From assembly GCA_030428885.1 (NCBI GenBank), contig JAUIEJ010000002.1:436501-500500 (forward strand): DNA of 64,000 bases. Reading direction: 5' to 3'. The position numbers were made by a program, and so were the translations under genes. The notes under the pieces were generated by a model that made no database searches, was not told where the DNA came from, and saw nothing but the letters and a program-made list of their open reading frames with translations. This DNA comes from Gemmatimonadota bacterium. GTDB lineage: Bacteria; Gemmatimonadota; Gemmatimonadetes; Longimicrobiales; Gaopeijiaceae. Below, piece by piece: positions 1 to 7,627 of this stretch. Every line of letters begins with the position of its first letter. Position 1 is the first letter of the stretch.

Positions 1-1768
1 GACCATCGCCCGGTCGCTGGAGAAGCACTACCGCAACATGCAGGACCTGGAGTTCACCATCGACCGGGGCCACCTGTGGGTGCTCCAGACCCGGGACGGC
101 AAGCGCACCGCCGAAGCCGAAGTGCGCATCGCCGTGGAGATGGCCGAAGAGGGACTCATCACCCGCCAGGAGGCCCTGACGCGGGTGTCGCCCGCCCAGG
201 TGGACGTCTTTCTCCATCCGAGGTTCGACCCCGAGGCCATGGACGGCGCCGAGCCCCTCTGCACGGGGCTGGACGTCTCGCCCGGGGCCGCGGTGGGCAT
301 GGCGGTCTTCGACTCCGACGTGGCGGAGCGGTGGGCCGCCGAGGGCAAACCGGTGATCCTGGTCCGCCCCGACACCAAACCCGACGACGTCCACGGCATG
401 CTGGCGTCCCGGGGGATCCTCACCACCCGGGGCGGACGCACCAGCCACGCCGCCCTGGTGGCGCGCCAGTTCGGGAAACCCGCCGTGGTGGGGGTTTCGG
501 AGCTGGAGATCGACCTGGTGGTGGGCGAGGCCCACATCGGCGACTCGGTGATCCGGGAGGGCGACTGGCTCTCCATCGACGGCACCCGGGGGGAGGTATT
601 CACGGGTGAACTCCCCACCGTGGTGGCCGACCTCGACAACCCGTTCCTCAACCGGCTCCTGGAGTGGGCCGACCAGGAGCGGCGCCTGGGGGTGCGGGCC
701 AACGCCGACTATCCCCGGGACGCCGAGCGGGCCCGGAAGAACGGGGCCGAGGGCATCGGACTGTGCCGCACCGAGCACATGTTCTTCGAGACCGACCGCC
801 TGCCCATCGTGCAGCGCATGATCATGGCCGACGCCCCCACGGACCGGGAGGCCGCCATCACCGAACTGCTCCCCCTCCAGCGGGGCGACTTCGCCGGGCT
901 CTTCGGGGCCATGGACGGGCTGCCGGTGATCGTGCGCCTCATCGACCCCCCGCTCCACGAGTTCCTCCCCGCCCACGGAGAGCTCCTCTCGCAGATCGCC
1001 GACCTGAAGGTCCGGCTCCAGCACGTGGCCACCCTGGACGAGATCGATGCCCTCCTGGAGCAGCTCCGGGAGAAGGAGCGGGTGCGGGAGCGGGTCGAGC
1101 AGCTCCACGAGGAAAACCCCATGCTGGGGACCCGGGGCGTCCGCCTGGGCATGCTGATTCCCGACCTCGTCCGCATGCAGGTCCGGGCGGTGTTCGAGGC
1201 GGCCTGCCGTTGCGCCGCCGACGGCGTGGCCGTACACCCCGAGATCATGATTCCCCTGGTGAGCCACGTGAACGAACTCCGCACCATGCGGTCCATCCTC
1301 GAGGCCGAGGCCCGGACCGTCATGGACGAAACGGGCGTGGAGATTCCGTATCGCTTCGGCACCATGATCGAGATCCCCCGGGCGGCCCTCACGGCCGGGG
1401 AGATCGCCGAGGTGGCCGAGTTCTTCTCGTTCGGCACCAACGACCTCACCCAGACCACCTTCGGGATCTCCCGGGACGACGCCGAACAGGGGTTCCTGGT
1501 GGATTACCTCAACTCGGGGGTGCTCCCGGTCAATCCCTTCGCCACCCTGGACGAAGCCGGCGTGGGACAACTCATGGATTGGGCGGCCCGGGCGGGGCGC
1601 GAGGCGCGACCCGAGCTCGAGGTGGGCATCTGCGGGGAGCACGGCGGCGACCCCGAGAGCGTGGCCCTCTGCCACCGACTCGGCCTGGACTACGTGTCGT
1701 GCTCGCCGCTCCGGGTGCCCATCGCCCGTCTGGCCGCCGCTCAGGCCGCCATGGCCGACCCGTCGTGA
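1..1768 (+). CDS. ppdK: Pyruvate, phosphate dikinase, C-terminal part (gene enters from the left edge)
   Basis: The reading frame is open from base 2 and ends with TGA at 1766-1768; the N-terminal ATP-grasp part lies outside the window. PPDK interconverts pyruvate, ATP and phosphate with PEP, AMP and pyrophosphate in the cytoplasm. The mobile phosphohistidine domain is seen as GGRTSHAALVAR, with the catalytic His codon at 446-448. The PEP/pyruvate barrel follows, including GTRGVRLG, FGTNDLTQ and ICGEHGGDP, whose catalytic Cys codon is at 1631-1633. About 589 codons are visible of the roughly 880 usual for the family. The stop overlaps the GTG start of the amidase gene (GTGA), so the two are probably translationally coupled. 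GTNDLTQTTFG and the C-terminal Cys favour PPDK over PEP synthase. Confidence 0.95.
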   Translation, partial: TIARSLEKHYRNMQDLEFTIDRGHLWVLQTRDGKRTAEAEVRIAVEMAEEGLITRQEALTRVSPAQVDVFLHPRFDPEAMDGAEPLCTGLDVSPGAAVGMAVFDSDVAERWAAEGKPVILVRPDTKPDDVHGMLASRGILTTRGGRTSHAALVARQFGKPAVVGVSELEIDLVVGEAHIGDSVIREGDWLSIDGTRGEVFTGELPTVVADLDNPFLNRLLEWADQERRLGVRANADYPRDAERARKNGAEGIGLCRTEHMFFETDRLPIVQRMIMADAPTDREAAITELLPLQRGDFAGLFGAMDGLPVIVRLIDPPLHEFLPAHGELLSQIADLKVRLQHVATLDEIDALLEQLREKERVRERVEQLHEENPMLGTRGVRLGMLIPDLVRMQVRAVFEAACRCAADGVAVHPEIMIPLVSHVNELRTMRSILEAEARTVMDETGVEIPYRFGTMIEIPRAALTAGEIAEVAEFFSFGTNDLTQTTFGISRDDAEQGFLVDYLNSGVLPVNPFATLDEAGVGQLMDWAARAGREARPELEVGICGEHGGDPESVALCHRLGLDYVSCSPLRVPIARLAAAQAAMADPS

Positions 1769-3156
1769 CGGACTCCCTGGCCGGTGTGGCCGCCGCGCTC
1801 CGGGCGGGAGCCACATCGGCCGGGGCCCTCCTGGACGAGGCCCTGGCCCGCCACGACGGGCGCGCGCCGGCCCTCCACGCCTACGTCCACCTGGATCGGG
1901 ACGGGGCCCGTGCGGCGGCAGCCGAGGCGGACCGGCGCCTGAGGGGACGGGGTCCGCCGCCGGGCCCCCTCTGTGGGATCCCGGTCTCGGTGAAGGATCT
2001 CTACGGCGTGGACGGGCAGCCGGTCTGGGGGGGCACGGCCCGTCCCCTTCCCGAGGAGTGGAGCCGGGACGGGTGGTTGGTGGCGCGGCTCCGGGCCCAG
2101 GGCGCCGTATTCGTGGGGCGCACCATCACGGTGGAGCTCGCCTTCGGCGCCGTGGGCACCAATCCCCACCACGGCACGCCCCGCAACCCCTTCGACGACC
2201 ACACCCACCGGATCCCCGGGGGCTCGTCGGCGGGCGCCGGCGTGAGTCTCGTGGAGGGTTCGGCCCTGGTGGCCCTGGGCACCGACACGGGGGGCTCGAT
2301 CCGGATCCCCGCCTCCCTGTCGGGCACCGTGGGACACAAGACCACCCACGGTCGGTGGTCCACCGAGGGGGTGGTGCCCCTGAGCACGACCCTGGACACG
2401 GTGGGAGCCCTCACCCGCACGGTGGACGACGCGGCGTGGTTCTTCGGAGCGGTGGATCCGGCGTGGGGCGACCCCGATGCCTTCGTGGCCGAGGTCCGCC
2501 GCCGTGCCGACGCCGCCCCTCTGCGGGTGGGACGGCCCCGGGCCCGGATCCTGGACGAGGTCGACCCCGCTCTGGGTGGGATGGTGGACGGGGCGCTGGA
2601 GGCGTGGGCGCGGAGCGGCGCGGCCGCCGTCACCCCCGTGGACGGCTCACTCCTGGACGAGGCCGAGCGCCTGTACATGGAGGGCACCATCGTGGCCGCC
2701 GAGGGCCAGGCGTTCGTGGCGAGCCGGCTGCCCCACCATCGGAGCGCCCTGGACCCCCGGGTCGCCGCCCGCCTGGAGGGCGCCCCCTCCCTGGAGTCCC
2801 CGGCCTACCGGCGGGATCGGGCGACCCTGGACGCCCTGGCCGCCCGGGCCCCGACCCTCTTCGCCGACGTGGACGTCCTGGCGTGGCCCACCCATCTCCA
2901 CGCCCCACCCCCGGTGGACGACCTCACCGACCTGGATCGGTACCTGACGGTGAATCGTGGCCTGCTCCGCCCCACCTGCCCGGTGAACGCCCTGGGGTTG
3001 TGCGCCCTCACCGTCCCCGTGGGTTTCGACCCCCGGGGACTTCCCGTGGGCCTCCAGCTCGTGGCCCCGGGCGGAGCCGACGAACTCGTCCTGGCGGCGG
3101 GGCGGCGGCTCGAGGCCGTCCTTCAGGCCTCGCCCAGGTCCTCCACCAGCCGTTGA
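1765..3156 (+). CDS. Amidase (amidase-signature family)
   Basis: A 463-residue enzyme that should hydrolyse a carboxamide bond. The Ser-cisSer-Lys triad of the amidase-signature family is present: Lys77 in SVKDLYG, Ser154 in PGGSSAG and Ser178 in GTDTGGSIR, with the family's 24-residue spacing between the serines. The open frame extends far upstream inside ppdK, but the GTG at 1765, overlapping the ppdK stop, is where family-like sequence begins. GatA is unlikely because no gatB or gatC is nearby. The substrate cannot be read from the sequence. The 3' end runs 34 bp into the convergent creatininase-family gene. Confidence 0.9.
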   Translation: MTDSLAGVAAALRAGATSAGALLDEALARHDGRAPALHAYVHLDRDGARAAAAEADRRLRGRGPPPGPLCGIPVSVKDLYGVDGQPVWGGTARPLPEEWSRDGWLVARLRAQGAVFVGRTITVELAFGAVGTNPHHGTPRNPFDDHTHRIPGGSSAGAGVSLVEGSALVALGTDTGGSIRIPASLSGTVGHKTTHGRWSTEGVVPLSTTLDTVGALTRTVDDAAWFFGAVDPAWGDPDAFVAEVRRRADAAPLRVGRPRARILDEVDPALGGMVDGALEAWARSGAAAVTPVDGSLLDEAERLYMEGTIVAAEGQAFVASRLPHHRSALDPRVAARLEGAPSLESPAYRRDRATLDALAARAPTLFADVDVLAWPTHLHAPPPVDDLTDLDRYLTVNRGLLRPTCPVNALGLCALTVPVGFDPRGLPVGLQLVAPGGADELVLAAGRRLEAVLQASPRSSTSR

Positions 3157-3890
3157 GCCAGGGCGTCGACGAGCCGACGACCCAGGGGGGCGTTCATCCC
3201 CGTGGGGTCCCCCAGGATCCCGTTGCTCGACACGGCCTTCATGCCGTGCGCGAACAGCCGGGCCGTGACGTCGGCGTCCAGGGGTCCCACCCGGCCGGGC
3301 TCCACACGATGGGGGCGCACCCGCTCGGGATGCAGGGCCAGGAGAATCGAACCTTCGGCCACGTCGGCATGCCCCCCCACACCGGCCCCCAGTCCCCCGA
3401 ACTCCTGGGCCACCCGAGTCCAGACCTCCATGACCACCCCCAGGTCGGTGCACGCCAGCACCTCGGCCTCGGGGGCGGCGGCCCGGAACGACGCCATGCC
3501 GTCGGCCAGAGGCGCGAAGTTGCCGCCGTGGGTGGGAAGGACGACGATGCGGCGGAACCCATGCCGGCCGAGGGACGCCACCACGTCTTCCACCAGGGCG
3601 TGGAAGGTCTCCTTCCGGAGCGTCAGGGTGCCGGGAAAGGCCATGTGGTGTTCGGAGCACCCCACCCGGACGGTGGGCGCCACCAGGGCCCTACCCAGCC
3701 GCCGCGCCACGGCCTCGGCCAGCGCCGTGCCGTGGCTCGCGTCCATGGAGAGGGCGAGATGGGGTCCGTGTTGCTCCGTGGCGCCGCAGGCGAAGACCAC
3801 CGTGGTCCACCCCTCCGCCAGAGCGGCCCCCACCTCGGGAGAGGTGAGGTGGTCGAACCGGATCTCCCGCTCCTCGGCCCTCACGGGCAC
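3123..3890 (-). CDS. Creatininase-family metal-dependent amidohydrolase
   Basis: A 255-residue cytoplasmic hydrolase. The creatininase fold signature is present: GATEQHGPHL with metal ligands Glu39 and His41, Asp50, then THGGN at about 120-124 and GHADVAEGS with Glu179. Creatininase itself has HYEN where this protein has HGGN; many family members acting on other cyclic amides share that change, so true creatininase activity should not be assumed. The start is GTG at 3888-3890. The last 34 bp overlap the convergent amidase gene. Both are amide hydrolases, but their opposite orientation argues against one operon. Confidence 0.85.
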   Translation of the reverse strand: MPVRAEEREIRFDHLTSPEVGAALAEGWTTVVFACGATEQHGPHLALSMDASHGTALAEAVARRLGRALVAPTVRVGCSEHHMAFPGTLTLRKETFHALVEDVVASLGRHGFRRIVVLPTHGGNFAPLADGMASFRAAAPEAEVLACTDLGVVMEVWTRVAQEFGGLGAGVGGHADVAEGSILLALHPERVRPHRVEPGRVGPLDADVTARLFAHGMKAVSSNGILGDPTGMNAPLGRRLVDALAQRLVEDLGEA

Positions 3891-3919
3891 CGCTCCCCGA
3901 CCCCGGGGTAGTCCAACCC

Positions 3920-4210
3920 ATGAAGATCCTGGCCACCGCCAAGCCCGATCAGAACCGCGCCGCCGTGGACCCGTGGACCGCGGTCCACTTCGCCGTGGGA
4001 CTCGCCGCCGGGCTGATGGAGCTTCCCTTCTCGGGAGCCATGGGCGCCGCCGTCGCCTACGAAGGGGTGGAACAGGCCTTCGAGCGGACCGAGACCGGCC
4101 AGGACGTCTTCGAGACCTCGGGCCCCGAACATCCGGCCAACGCCGTGGTCGACCTCGCGGTGTTCGCCGTGGGGCACTGGCTCGGCCGCCGCTGGAACCG
4201 CACCGGCTGA
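3920..4210 (+). CDS. Small putative membrane protein, unknown function
   Basis: A 96-residue protein I do not recognise. Residues about 22-50 are hydrophobic and glycine/alanine-rich (HFAVGLAAGLMEL), and a second hydrophobic stretch lies near residues 75-87, so two membrane helices are plausible. An acidic and polar middle part (EGVEQAFERTETGQDVFE) separates them. The ATG start lies 29 bp from the divergent creatininase-family start, so a short bidirectional promoter region must serve both. The gene ends 7 bp before the stop of the convergent amidohydrolase. Coding status rests on GC-rich third positions and the clean fit between neighbours. Confidence 0.6.
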   Translation: MKILATAKPDQNRAAVDPWTAVHFAVGLAAGLMELPFSGAMGAAVAYEGVEQAFERTETGQDVFETSGPEHPANAVVDLAVFAVGHWLGRRWNRTG

Positions 4211-4217
4211 CGCCACC

Positions 4218-5882
4218 TCAGCGCCCGCCCCCGCCGGGTCCCACCACGAAGGGTTCGGTGACGATGTCGGGGCCCACGCCCCGCTTCGACTCGGCGACGA
4301 TGCGGGCCACTTCCTCCATGACGGCGTCGTTGTCCAGGACGATGCCGTCCTTGATGGTGTGGAGGATCCCGCCGGTGCGGTACATCTCCCGGGTGTCGGG
4401 ATCCATGCGCACCGTGCCGAAGGGATACAACGTCTTGAAGTCCCACGCCGGGTTGCCGTCCACCACCAGGAGGTCGGCCACGAACCCGGGCTCGAGGCGG
4501 CCGAGACGGGGTTCCATGAGAAGCTCCGCCGCATTCATCTGACCCGAGCGGAGGACCTCCAGGGGGTGCATGCCCGATTCCAGCATGAGCTGGAGCTCCC
4601 GGATGTTGCCGAAGCCCCCGGTGGACCACTGGTAGTTGTCGTCGGTCCCGAAAACCACGCGCCCGTCCTTCTTGTTGAACTCGTAGATCAGGTCACCCCA
4701 CAGGTCGTACATGTAGGTCCAGTAGAACTCGTCCATGGACGTCCAGTCGTACTGGAACGACGCGTGGTTGTCCGGATTGGGTAGATGCCAGTCCCACAAC
4801 ACCTGGTGGGTGTACTTCTCGTGCCACGGCAGTCCCCACGCCCGGATGATGTCGCGGTTGGCCTCGTAGGTGGCCCGATTGGGCTGCATGGTGACGCCGT
4901 AGTACACGAGGGAGTCCACCAGCGTCTCCAGCAGACGCTTCCGGCTCTCGGGGTTCTCGCCCACCTCGTACCACACCCGTCCCGCCTCGCGGAAGCGGAT
5001 GTTCTCGTCCTGGTAGCGGTAGTCCGCCGGGTAGCTCTGGACCCCCCGGGGGAGGGCCGACTCGGCGTATCCGTAGTGGTGCACGATCATGGTCACCCCC
5101 AGGCGGGCGGCGTCCATGGCGTTGAGCACCGCGGTGTGCTGGGGCTGGATGTGGATCGCCGTGAGCCCGCCGGCGGCCTCGATGGCCCGGGCCGCGGCGC
5201 CGAAGAGAGGCGGATTCCACGCCAGGTTGTTCACGTACACCTGGCGCACCCCCGCCTGGATCATGGCCCGGGCGATCTCGGGGGCCAGGGTGGTGTCCTG
5301 GAGCTGCTCGGGCGAGTAGTCCGTGCCCGATCCCCAGCCGTAGAGGGGAAAGAGGCGCGGGGCCAGGATGTCGTTGTTGCGCTCGGCCTCCAGGATGTCC
5401 CGCACCCGCCCCTCCTCGGCGGGCCCGATGCTGGTCACGCCCGTGGCGAGTTGCAGGTAGAAGATGTAGTCCAGGGGGAGGGCGTCCTCCCGGAGATGGA
5501 GGTGCAGATTGATCAGCCCCGGCGTCACGTAGGTGTCGCCGTCCCCCTCGATGACGCGATCGGCCTCGATGACCCGGTCGGGGTCGTGCATGCGCACGCT
5601 CTCGATGACGTTGCCCGTGATGACGATGTCCATGGGACCCTGTCCCGGCCCTCCGTGACCCGGGAGGACCATGACGTTGCGAATCGCCAGGCGACCGTAG
5701 GGTCCTTCGGCGAGGCCGTCGTACTGTTTCGTCTCCCCGACCTCGGGCTTCAGGGCCACCCGCTCCAACTGCCCTTCCGCAGGCTGAGCGCCCATTCCCG
5801 CCGCGCCCAGGCCGAGGGCAACGGGGAGGAGGGCGGCCGGGAAGCGGGAGCGAACGAGTCGACGAGGCGGTGCGAAGGGCAT
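4218..5882 (-). CDS. Exported amidohydrolase (metal-dependent hydrolase)
   Basis: A 554-residue protein with a basic N-terminus (PPRRLVRSRF) followed by a hydrophobic stretch to about residue 32, consistent with export. The amidohydrolase fold is clear: TPGLINLHLHL gives the metal-binding HxH at His127 and His129, with further His candidates at 244 and 268-269 and the acidic GTDD at about 413-415. The usual C-terminal PRLGRLEPGFVADLLVVDGNP returns the chain to the small beta-sandwich. The family includes imidazolonepropionase-like and dipeptidase-like enzymes; the substrate cannot be told. The ATG at 5880-5882 starts the signal sequence. It is divergent from the membrane protein at 5992. Confidence 0.88.
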   Translation of the reverse strand: MPFAPPRRLVRSRFPAALLPVALGLGAAGMGAQPAEGQLERVALKPEVGETKQYDGLAEGPYGRLAIRNVMVLPGHGGPGQGPMDIVITGNVIESVRMHDPDRVIEADRVIEGDGDTYVTPGLINLHLHLREDALPLDYIFYLQLATGVTSIGPAEEGRVRDILEAERNNDILAPRLFPLYGWGSGTDYSPEQLQDTTLAPEIARAMIQAGVRQVYVNNLAWNPPLFGAAARAIEAAGGLTAIHIQPQHTAVLNAMDAARLGVTMIVHHYGYAESALPRGVQSYPADYRYQDENIRFREAGRVWYEVGENPESRKRLLETLVDSLVYYGVTMQPNRATYEANRDIIRAWGLPWHEKYTHQVLWDWHLPNPDNHASFQYDWTSMDEFYWTYMYDLWGDLIYEFNKKDGRVVFGTDDNYQWSTGGFGNIRELQLMLESGMHPLEVLRSGQMNAAELLMEPRLGRLEPGFVADLLVVDGNPAWDFKTLYPFGTVRMDPDTREMYRTGGILHTIKDGIVLDNDAVMEEVARIVAESKRGVGPDIVTEPFVVGPGGGGR

Positions 5883-5991
5883 GGGCTGATCCTTGGTTCA
5901 GGGCGGGGAGCCTCTGGCGAAGCCGCGGCCAGACCGCCAGAATGGTCGCGGTCGACCCTCCGCGCCACATCCACGCAAGGTCGCTCATACT

Positions 5992-6687
5992 GTGAGTCCA
6001 CTCACCCGAGAAGCACGAATTCCCGGTAGGATCGTCATCTCCTGGGCCATGTCCGGGGGCATTCTGTTCGGCATCATGGGGACCATCCTCACCATGACGC
6101 AGCAGTTGCCCGGATATGACTTCTTCGTCACCCTCTCGGGCACGTTCGTGTTCGGGGCCCTGGCCGGACTGCTTCACGGATTCGTGTTGGCGGTCTTCGC
6201 CCGGGATCACGACATGACCTTCGGCGACTCTCTGCGTCACGCCGCTCTGGGTCTGCTCTACTCGCTCCTCACCGTTCCCGTGGCCTACCTGGCCACCCTG
6301 TGGATCGGCTTCGCCTTCTACTTCCAGCTCGACCCCAGCATCGGTCGACTCCTGGGCGCCGTCATCGGCGGGTGGATCGGGCTGGCCGTCCTGGTGTGGA
6401 CGGCGTGGGAGACCTGGCGGGCGATCCGCATCATCGTGGAGCGCTGGCCCGACTTCGTCGTGGTGGCCGGGATCGTGGGGATCGTCTTCCTCGTCCTGGT
6501 CTGGTTCTTCAATTCCTTCTACCCCTACATCTTCCAGGGGAACTACAACCTGCGGCAGGCCATCTTCATCAGCGGCGGCATCGCCGTGCTGGTGGTGGGG
6601 CCCCTCACCACCATCGCCTTCGTGGGACTCCGGAGGCTCGTGAAGATCCAGGGCCTGATCCGGAAGTTGGAAGCGGGCGAGCAGTAG
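5992..6687 (+). CDS. Polytopic membrane protein, unknown function
   Basis: A 231-residue protein of about six hydrophobic segments, in the order ISWAMSGGILFGIMG, LSGTFVFGALAGLLHGFVLAVF, LLYSLLTVPVAYLATLW, LLGAVIGGWIGLAVLVW, FVVVAGIVGIVFLVLVWF and IFISGGIAVLVVGPLTTIAF, ending with a short basic tail. No catalytic motif is recognised. The frame is open from 5893, but residues encoded before 5992 look like random Arg/Pro-rich sequence. GTG at 5992 is preferred, with AAGG at 5977-5980; ATG at 6049 is an alternative. A strong hairpin follows at 6693-6740. Confidence 0.65.
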   Translation: MSPLTREARIPGRIVISWAMSGGILFGIMGTILTMTQQLPGYDFFVTLSGTFVFGALAGLLHGFVLAVFARDHDMTFGDSLRHAALGLLYSLLTVPVAYLATLWIGFAFYFQLDPSIGRLLGAVIGGWIGLAVLVWTAWETWRAIRIIVERWPDFVVVAGIVGIVFLVLVWFFNSFYPYIFQGNYNLRQAIFISGGIAVLVVGPLTTIAFVGLRRLVKIQGLIRKLEAGEQ

Positions 6688-6692
6688 CCGTC

Positions 6693-6740
6693 GGACCGGA
6701 ACGGGGTGGGGGCGCTCCCGATCCCCCACCCCTCCGGTCC
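6693..6740. terminator. Long hairpin between convergent genes, probable bidirectional terminator
   Basis: GGACCGGA (6693-6700) pairs with TCCGGTCC (6733-6740), and GGGGTGGGGG (6703-6712) pairs with CCCCCACCCC (6723-6732) around a 10-nt loop. It sits exactly between the stops of two convergent genes. No T-run follows, as is common in very GC-rich genomes. Confidence 0.65.
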
Positions 6741-6748
6741 CCGGTGGT

Positions 6749-7468
6749 TCAGTCGCCCCGTCGAACGGACCGGAACGCGGAGCCGTGGACGACGCGGGTC
6801 CCGCGTCGATCGACGAACACGACCAGGTCCGTGGCCTGGAGCCCCCGAGCCGCCGCCTCCACCACCGCGAAGAACTCCGTGGGGTTCTCCGGATTGCGGG
6901 CGAACTTGCCCTTCAGGGTGAACCGCATGCCCGGAACGTCCATGCGCAGGGCGCTGCCGACCCGAGCCCGCTGGACCATGGTCCGAAGCCCGTTGGCCCG
7001 GTATCCCTGGAGACGAAGGGCCAGGGTGCCGGTCTGGACCTGCGTGGTGGCGGAGCTGTCGGGTTGGGCCGGCGCGTCTCCGGGCGCTTCGTTGCCGGTG
7101 CTCCCGGGGTCGTCGGGCTTGGCCCCGTCGCCGTCGCCTCCGCCCGAGCCGCCGCCGTCTCCGCCGCCACCACCGCCCCCGCAGGCGATCTGGGCGATCT
7201 CCCGCCCGTCGATGGCGCACATGAGGTCGCGCATGGCCACGCCGAGGCAATCCAGCCCGCCTTTGCACTCGTAGTCCTGCAGGGCCCGGCCCACGGCGTC
7301 GGCGGCGTCGGTCATACCGTCCATGAAGCCGTTGACGCCGCCCATGCCGTCGCCGTCGGGATGGCACCAGGCGGTGGGGGGGCAGTTGGGATCGATGGGG
7401 ATCTGGGCTTCGGCGCCTGCGGGGAGCAGGGCCACGGTCAGCGCCGCCGTGGCGAGCAATCGGTACAT
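6749..7468 (-). CDS. Secreted protein with Cys-rich N-terminus and Gly-rich linker, unknown function
   Basis: A 239-residue protein with a typical signal peptide (MYRLLATAALTVALLPAGAEA). Residues about 28-95 carry six cysteines (NCPPTAWC, YECKGGLDC, LMC, IAC) that could form disulfides after export. A glycine-rich, then Asp/Pro-rich, linker spans about 96-140. The C-terminal part (about 145-239) looks like a compact alpha/beta domain containing ADLVVFVDRRG. No family is recognised. It is divergent from the Asp-box protein gene, with about 160 bp between starts that must hold both promoters. Confidence 0.65.
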   Translation of the reverse strand: MYRLLATAALTVALLPAGAEAQIPIDPNCPPTAWCHPDGDGMGGVNGFMDGMTDAADAVGRALQDYECKGGLDCLGVAMRDLMCAIDGREIAQIACGGGGGGGDGGGSGGGDGDGAKPDDPGSTGNEAPGDAPAQPDSSATTQVQTGTLALRLQGYRANGLRTMVQRARVGSALRMDVPGMRFTLKGKFARNPENPTEFFAVVEAAARGLQATDLVVFVDRRGTRVVHGSAFRSVRRGD

Positions 7469-7627
7469 GGGGACCTCCGAAAGGATGGGGAACCTGGGAC
7501 TTCACCCCCCGTGGCGACGTTCCCCCGGGAATCCTGCCACGCCCCCGCACCGCTTGCCCCGGTCGGTGGCGGACCGGTAGTCTGGCGCACCCGATCCGCC
7601 CGTCCGTCTCCCCGGAGCCGCCGCCCC

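Noticed and set aside
664-1764. Long open frame upstream of the amidase
   Set aside because: It lies inside ppdK, is Arg/Pro/Gly-rich and has no family features; the amidase begins at GTG 1765.
4693-6729. 678-codon minus-strand frame
   Set aside because: It is the shadow of the amidohydrolase and membrane protein genes; composition is typical of out-of-frame GC-rich DNA.
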